Part shown: piece by piece, positions 58,467 through 64,000 of the stretch
How positions within the stretch are numbered: the first letter of the stretch is position 1
How the letters are laid out: each line of letters begins with the position of its first letter
Assembly (NCBI GenBank): GCA_025738555.1
Contig: JAOVFP010000011.1
Span: 1,860,001-1,924,000 of the forward strand
Length of the DNA: 64,000 bases
Reading direction: 5' to 3'
From: Cyathus striatus
Taxonomy: Eukaryota; Basidiomycota; Agaricomycetes; Agaricales; Nidulariaceae
Translations under genes and position numbers: made by a program
The notes under the pieces: model-generated
What the model was told of the DNA's origin: nothing
What the model saw: the letters and a program-made list of their open reading frames with translations, nothing else
Databases searched by the model: none

Positions 58467-60090
58467 GCCACTACTTTCTCCCACTGCAACGCCAGATGAA
58501 CAATATGACTGTGAGAGTCTACAACCAATCCAACCATCCTTTCCAGTTTCTACTTTCTTTACATAATACTCTTACTATTGTCCTTCACTCACTCTACTTC
58601 TTCACAAGTGTCCTTACTCTCCATTCTCGTCCTAATGCCACCTCCAAAGTTTTCTCCCTTCCCTCTCCTCTTCCTTCTCCTTCTCTCAACTCTCCAACTA
58701 CCTTCGCAGTTTCCTACCATCCCCACCTATCCCAACGGAACATAATCTCCTCCACGGACCTGCAACCCACCTATGATTACATTATCACTAGGGGCAGACT
58801 TGCTGGATTTGTCTTGGATTCACTCCTCTCAGAAGACTCAAATGTGAGCATGTTAGTTTTGGAAGCTGGTGGTTCCAGGATGAGGATCGGGGACGTATTG
58901 GTGTGTATAATCTCCTTCTCCATATAGGGCTCAGATGAAGCTGATGAGCTATGATTTGTCGTTATGTAGATAATCCCTTGGGTGTTTTATAATAGCATCG
59001 TTGGAACACAGTACGATTGGGTGCATCATATGGTTCCACAAGTAAATCTTTCCAACCGCGTCATTGGGTGGCCTAGAGGAAAGGTTAGTCTGAATCTAGT
59101 TTTCTCTTTTCATTCAATCGTGTTCGAGTTTCTTAATTAGAATGTAGGTTCTGGGAGGACCCTCAGCGATGAATGTGATGTACCTTGTTCGGCCCTCTTT
59201 GACTGAGTTCAATGCATGGGCAGCGTTGTTGGATAGTTTGGAGGACAATGGGTCTGGTACGTCCTATAATATTCTCTTTGCTCTCATTCTCCATCACCAA
59301 CTCCCTGACACAATTACCAGGTGTAAGTGCGTCCATGTATAACTGGAAAAACATGTTTTCTGCCATGCGCAAATCTGAGAACTTTACTGCCCCTTTGCCA
59401 GAACCAGAGTGGATTGCCAACATCCACTATGATGTGGGGAACTATGGGAGCAAGGGACCGATGTATATTTCATATCCTGCAATGTATGTCCATCATCTTT
59501 CTGTGGCTTCGTTTGCACTTTTTACATTTTCCACATTTTCCTACACTGTTTCCACTTGTCCTTTCACATTGATTTTCCCCTTTCGTTCTCCTCCATCCAC
59601 TTCCCTTCCTATCTAGGGCTCACGCCCCTCCTTCCCCTCCCCTCCCCTCACCTCCCCTTTCTTTCTTATTCCAATTCTACCCGTACTAACTACCTCCCTG
59701 ACAGACAAAACCCAGTAGCAGGCAACTGAACCAGCACCCTCCAAACTCTCGGCATCCCCGAGATGACCACTCCCAATGGTGGAAATAATCTTGGAGGATA
59801 CATGACCCCCTCCTCCATCAATCCTATGAACTGGACAAGATAGTTCTCCCGCTCGGCTTACATCACCCCCTTGCCTCCTCATTCGAATCTCCATGTTCTC
59901 CCTAATGCCTTGGTCACTTCAATAGTCTTCACGGAATTGAGGGCTATGAGAGGGGATGCGGTAGCCACTGGTGTTGAATATGCAGAAAGTAAAGAAGCAC
60001 CTAGGAAAATTATTTCTGCGAATCGGGAGGTGGTACTTGTGCAGTGCCAGTGAAGGCTATTTCTGGACCTATTTCCCTTTTTCGTTTCAG
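58467..60090 (+). pseudogene. GMC oxidoreductase copy B, N-terminal half, broken
   Basis: A flavin-binding start is visible: YDYIITRGRLAGFVLDSLLS then LVLEAGGS (normally GGGTAG, so the glycine loop is damaged), about 58768-58875. Next exons give VFYNSIVGTQYDWVHHMVPQ and IGWPRGK, then VLGGPSAMNVMYLVR (59149-59200), then WKNMFSAMRKSENFTAPLP (59343-59405) and IPEMTTPNGGNN. Stops lie after VAGN (TGA) and NWTR (TAG). The frame ends at VVLVQC, where the family has VVLSAGAV, and the C-terminal half with the catalytic His pair is absent. Introns of 50-60 nt with GT-AG borders are preserved, so decay is fairly recent. Confidence 0.78.
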
Positions 60091-61735
60091 GCTGGAATAA
60101 AACATATGATAGATAATATATCTCTTATGAACAACTTTACATGATGTTTGTTTGAAACAACTCATGTTGAAATCAACTCGCAGCACTTATTTTGAACTGT
60201 GCTTATAATAGTTTATAGTAAATGAGCGACAATGTGCGCTTGTGCCATTATACCCTACCCTTACATTTAATCTGACATGCTGATCTACCATAAGGAAAGA
60301 GTCTATAAATCTATTTATTTCATCTCAGATAATGACACCATGTAGATGGCACAATGGTATGAAATGGAACTGCTGTGATCAATGTATTTACAGTGCTGTG
60401 CAGCCTGCAATAGTTAATTTACTGTACTAGCCTTGTAATTTCCATGATAAACATATATTACTGAAATGGAACTGGAAGAGATTCTTAACAAGGCATTGTC
60501 GAGAGATGAATCGATGACACTGTACACATCATTGGTACTATGGTAGTCATACCAAAGGAATCACTGTTAGATAACCGTTTTATGGTTGATGTACCAAACA
60601 ATGTAGAATTCAATTTGCAGCCTTCATGGGAAGGCTAAGATATTTATTTGGTGGTGTAGGGGGGGGGGTCACCTTGGCATGAAAGAAGGGGAAGAGTAAC
60701 ACTTTCAAGTTTGTGTTGAATTATGCAAACACCCTCGATTCCATGTCCACTCTGTCCCGCTTTCCGTTAGACCGCGCATGCTCGTATTCACTTAGCAGCC
60801 ACCAAGGTTATATGGTCATTGTGCAGTAAGATAATATATTGTATATATATTGTATCGTTTCTGTTTCACTATGCCGCCCTCTTCCCCTGTACTAAAACAT
60901 ACTTACATTGTACTGCTACAGTATTGCACAGCATGCCCTGTGCCACACACTTTACCTTCTATGTAGTTTACTCCTTTATCTTGGAGTAAAGGACTTGTAC
61001 TGTATATAAACTCATGTAGTTTAGCTAGTGCACCTCAGCCATTGTTCACAACACTGAGGTGAGTCTCTTGCTTGTACATACTGTAACATTTACTCATAAT
61101 TACCTAGTATTATACTCTAGGTACTGTAGAGCAGGCATTCTGCCTGCATAGTAAAAATGTGTTTTTCATATCTGTTACCTCACTCCTTACATATGTTTAC
61201 CTCATGTTGCTTACCTACATAAATGTCATACATACACTTTGTGAATGTCAGCTTCGCATTCCCCCCTTTTCTCTCTCTAATGCACGCTCACTGGATCTGA
61301 AGGGTCAGACAGATGTGCCACCCACTCACATAATTCTTTGTCGAGAGGATACCACCAAGCAAATATCCTCCTCCACAGTACTTATTTAATATACTAGCTG
61401 TTGTTCATGACACTGAGTATTATACTCTAGGTTTTCTACAGTTTGAGCACTATACGCCCCAAGGAGTTGAAGCTCTGCATACTTGTACGACCACCGCCAT
61501 GCTGGTGCCACTTGTTGTCCGCTTCGCCATAGGCATCCACTACTTTTTCTCACCTGCATACGCCAGAAGAACGATATGACCGCAAGAACACCTCATCAAC
61601 ACTCCTTCCCACACACTCCTTGTCTCCCCTCTCTCTGACCACTATGATCCTACGACTCTGTTGAAATCACTGGGAAATAGGCTGTGTTCACAGAGTCATA
61701 ACAGTATACATCAGTGCACCCCTCATCTCTCCCAC
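60091..61735. other. Spacer with LTR-like repeat debris
   Basis: A G-run (GGGGGGGGGGTCACC at about 60659-60672), a TATA-like CTGTATATAAACTC (about 61000-61013) and repeated words suggest an old solo LTR or similar. GTATTATACTCTAGG occurs at about 61108 and 61417, next to TTGTTCAYRACACTGAG at about 61043 and 61394. The palindrome GCAGGCATTCTGCCTGC is at 61131-61147. No gene recognised. Confidence 0.35.
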
Positions 61736-62640
61736 CTAGGACTTGGAATTGTATTTGCTTCACACTTTTCTGAAGATTCCAGCTCGAACGTAATGATGTT
61801 AGTGCGAATGCGCTAAGGTATGATCAATGGTGATTTAGGATGTATTGGTGTGTATCCTCGTTATTATAGTTAGGTAGGGCTGTACTAATGAGGTGGTAAA
61901 TACACTTTAGGGCATGTTTTATAACTTGAAAGCATCCTCAACACACATTGTTGACTGTGACCTTTCAAACAACTTCATTAGGTGGCTTAGAGGGAAGGTG
62001 TACTGTTTGTTTCGAACTCAATTCAACATCCCTATACAGAGCACCGATATACTGTATCATGGACATTCTGGGAGAACCCTACTCTGTGCTCAGCAATGAA
62101 CGTGATGTTCCTTTGACTAGTAAATCTTATGTTTGAGTTGAGTTGTCGGATGATTTAGATGGACAATGGGGCAGCCTGGCAGGTACGTCCTCTTCTCTTC
62201 CTCCTTCTTTCTGCTCTTTGCATTCTCATTCATCTATCTTCATCCATATCATCCAATTTCTCACTCCCTCTTCACACCTCCTCTTCGCTTCCTCGTTTGT
62301 CCCTGTTCAACTCTTCATCATTTTTTCTTCTCTCTCCATTCATTCCACTAACCCAACCTACATATTACAGGCATATACACACCATGAAACTTGAAAAAAG
62401 CTATGCATGAATCAGCTAACTACTCCACCCATCGAAGAGTCATGGTGGATTGCCAACATCCACTACAACATGGGAGCTGGCATATGCGCTTTGGCTCTAT
62501 GATCGAGTTGCTATCGATCCACAGCACTTGTCTCAACGTCCTCATGCGTGTTCCTCAAATCAACCATTTAACATTTCTGATGACATTGTCAAGTACCTAG
62601 AGGGAAGATGTATCCCTTCATTTTGAACTTGTTAGAATTC
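61736..62640 (+). pseudogene. GMC oxidoreductase copy C, heavily degraded
   Basis: Parts align in order with copy B: a flavin-loop remnant (GIVFASHFSEDSSSNVMMLV, about 61743-61810), the segment ending TTAGGTGGCTTAGAGGGAAG (about 61975-61997), the LGGPSAMN exon out of frame (ATTCTGGGAGAACCC, about 62066), LDSLEDNG-like DDLDGQWG (about 62150) and TGGATTGCCAACATCCACTA (about 62450-62470). It shares with copy A an extra segment between the third and fourth blocks, so A and C are closer to each other than to B. Confidence 0.65.
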
Positions 62641-62679
62641 ATAACTTCCATTTGAAGGGGATTCGAAAGGGGCCTACAG

Positions 62680-63190
62680 ATTTTGATGTTGCCCTAGATT
62701 TGACATTGCCAAAGTGACGTTGCCTGGCGTTGCATTGACGTTGCTGATTTAATTTTGGTGTTGCCTGGCGTTGCAGTGGCGTTGCTTGCTGAGGTCTTGT
62801 GTTCAAGTCCTGATCATGTACATGGTTTTTTTCATTTGTACACAACAATTTTACTCTAGACAACTTGTATATTAGTAAATACATGATATATAGAAAGAAA
62901 AAATAAAGATTTGGTAAAGATAAATGCACTCTACTCACTTTTATACTAGTTGTAGAAATTGTTGAAAATAAGATTTTGATGTTGCCTGGCATTGCCATTT
63001 GAGAATTGATGTTGCCAATCCAAGATTTGATGTTGCTGGCGTTGCCAGACATTGCCTGGCGTTGCTTGACGTTGCTGTGACATTGCTGTGACATTGCTGT
63101 GACATTGCTGTGACGTTGCCAGTTTGAACTTTTTTGTTAGAAGTGGCATTGCCGTGACGTTGCTTGATGTTGCCTTTGACATTGTTGGAG
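62680..63190. repeat. Short-word array, GTTGCCTGGC / GACATTGCTGT type
   Basis: The words GACGTTGCTG, TGACATTGCTG and TTGCCTGGCGTTGC recur densely at 62680-62795 and 62970-63190, interrupted by a 180-bp AT-rich stretch. Design is like the CACTCGAAT array at 52.2 kb, with a different word. Frames across it are by-products. Confidence 0.85.
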
Positions 63191-63298
63191 GTTTATTGTT
63201 TCTCATGCCCTCCGCTCTGCCTTTGTTTATATTTGTACACACTGTTGATCACATCCATCACACCCTTCCTCATTGCCGCGGCAATGCATCACACTTCC

Positions 63299-63597
63299 TT
63301 GTCATCATGCTCAACGGTGAGCAAGTATTTTCTTAATTTATAACTCAATTCTTTATCATTTTCTTCTATTATTTTTGCATTATCTAATATTTATTATGAT
63401 AAATCTACTATACAATATTTCACTATGTAATGAAAGGGATAAAGCTATTAAACATGTAAATTAGAGATAGTTTTTCAATAATCTTCTACTGTAATTTGTT
63501 ATATTATAAATAGTAGACTGTATGTTTGATTAAGAGAAATGTAATAAAAGTGTAAAAAGTGAGAGCGGAGGCGTGGGAAACAATGAGTGGGAGGCGG
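63299..63597. repeat. Inverted relic related to the 52.7-53.4 kb element interior
   Basis: CATCATGCTCAACGGTGAGCAAG at 63303-63325 is the near-exact reverse complement of the word at 53398-53424 (CTTGCTCACTGTTGAGCATG). Also 63564-63597 is the reverse complement of the CCCGCTCA...CCTCCGCT repeat at 52.75-52.95 kb. Their order is preserved in inverse, so both places carry members of the same repeat family. Confidence 0.75.
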
Positions 63598-64000
63598 GCC
63601 ATGGTTAGCATTGCTGCAAGGTGAGTTGTCTGCGAGGTCTTGTGGCGCCTCAAGGTACCTTGGAAACGCCGAGATCAAGCTGGACCTTGAGGTGAAGGAT
63701 CAAACATCAACAATTATCATTTCCCTCATGCCGGTCACCTGACGGAGGTCGACGCGTTCAACCGTATATTGACACGACTTTCGTACGTGCTCGTCTCTGT
63801 TTAGTTCACTACTCGCGCCATGCTATCTATAAGACGAGAAGTTGGAGGTCATGCGAGAATTACTTTCAATTACATGATATCGTAAGTATTTTACAGTTGT
63901 AAACTATATAGAAGTAACAAATATTTCGTCCGTATATCTTAAAATACCAGCGAGCTATGTGTACCACGGTAATTAAAGCACCAGCACTTGTAAGTAGGAC
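63598..64000. other. Right edge of the window, possible promoter and start of a further gene
   Basis: CTATCTATAAGACGAGAAG at about 63822-63840 looks like a TATA region. An ATG at 63875-63877 is followed closely by GTAAGT at 63881, and a later short open stretch ends in GTAAGT near 63990. This would fit a first short exon of a multi-exon gene leaving the window, but nothing can be named. Confidence 0.25.

Noticed and set aside
60659..61090. Possible solo LTR after a G-run, with a TATA-like block
   Set aside because: The 5' end lacks TG, no flanking duplication was found and no internal element is nearby.

Overview
This window looks like nuclear DNA of a filamentous basidiomycete, most likely an Agaricomycete. 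Genes are cut by many short GT-AG introns (about 42-75 nt, some exons only 10-19 nt). Gene types are typically fungal: a Zn2Cys6 regulator, a P450, a DHA2-type MFS transporter, NACHT/helical-bundle proteins, a DUF4238 protein and GMC oxidoreductases. The transposons (RNase H-bearing LINE, pogo, hAT, TA-flanked inverted-repeat elements) fit as well. The species call is inference; exon models were made by hand, checking splice sites and phase.

Layout. 1-11.8 kb is transposon territory: decayed AT-rich DNA, then a nearly full-length but inactivated LINE (3982-10440) bounded by a 13-bp candidate target-site duplication. 11.8-33 kb is the gene-rich core: a protein-kinase-like multi-exon gene (11.8-14.6), a 1.0-kb mariner-type inverted-repeat element (15.3-16.3), a DUF4238 gene (16.4-17.9), a small secreted peptide precursor with three repeats (18.3-18.8, minus), a second TA-flanked inverted-repeat element (19.4-20.2), a P450 (20.5-22.6, minus), an intron-containing tRNA-Gly(TCC) at 23.0, an MFS transporter (24.1-26.4), a second small secreted protein (27.3-27.6) and a Zn2Cys6 regulator (29.2-33.0). 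33-37.5 kb holds a helical protein and a short NACHT NTPase bracketed by two copies of a ~120-bp direct repeat. 37.5-48 kb holds a pogo-type transposase pseudogene and a complete but mutated hAT element. 50.5-54.1 kb is a nested set of large inverted repeats with a 55-bp minisatellite and short-word arrays. It abuts, and probably truncated, a gene for a helical-bundle (HeLo/NLR-N-terminal-like) protein. 55-63 kb contains three broken GMC oxidoreductase copies, two of them divergent around a ~220-bp inverted repeat, followed by further short-word arrays.

How the genes may work together. The stretch 18.2-33.0 kb has the parts list of a small fungal peptide-derived metabolite pathway: a Kex2-type repeat precursor with a signal peptide, a P450, a transporter, a second secreted peptide and a pathway-type regulator. 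No UstYa-like or other RiPP maturase was recognised, so this is a hypothesis. The NACHT/helical pair may be a self-defence (incompatibility or cell-death) locus.

A recurring theme is inactivation by single in-frame stops. Most are explainable by C-to-T change (CGA to TGA, CAG to TAG), seen in the LINE, pogo, hAT and NLR-like sequences, whereas the core genes read through cleanly.
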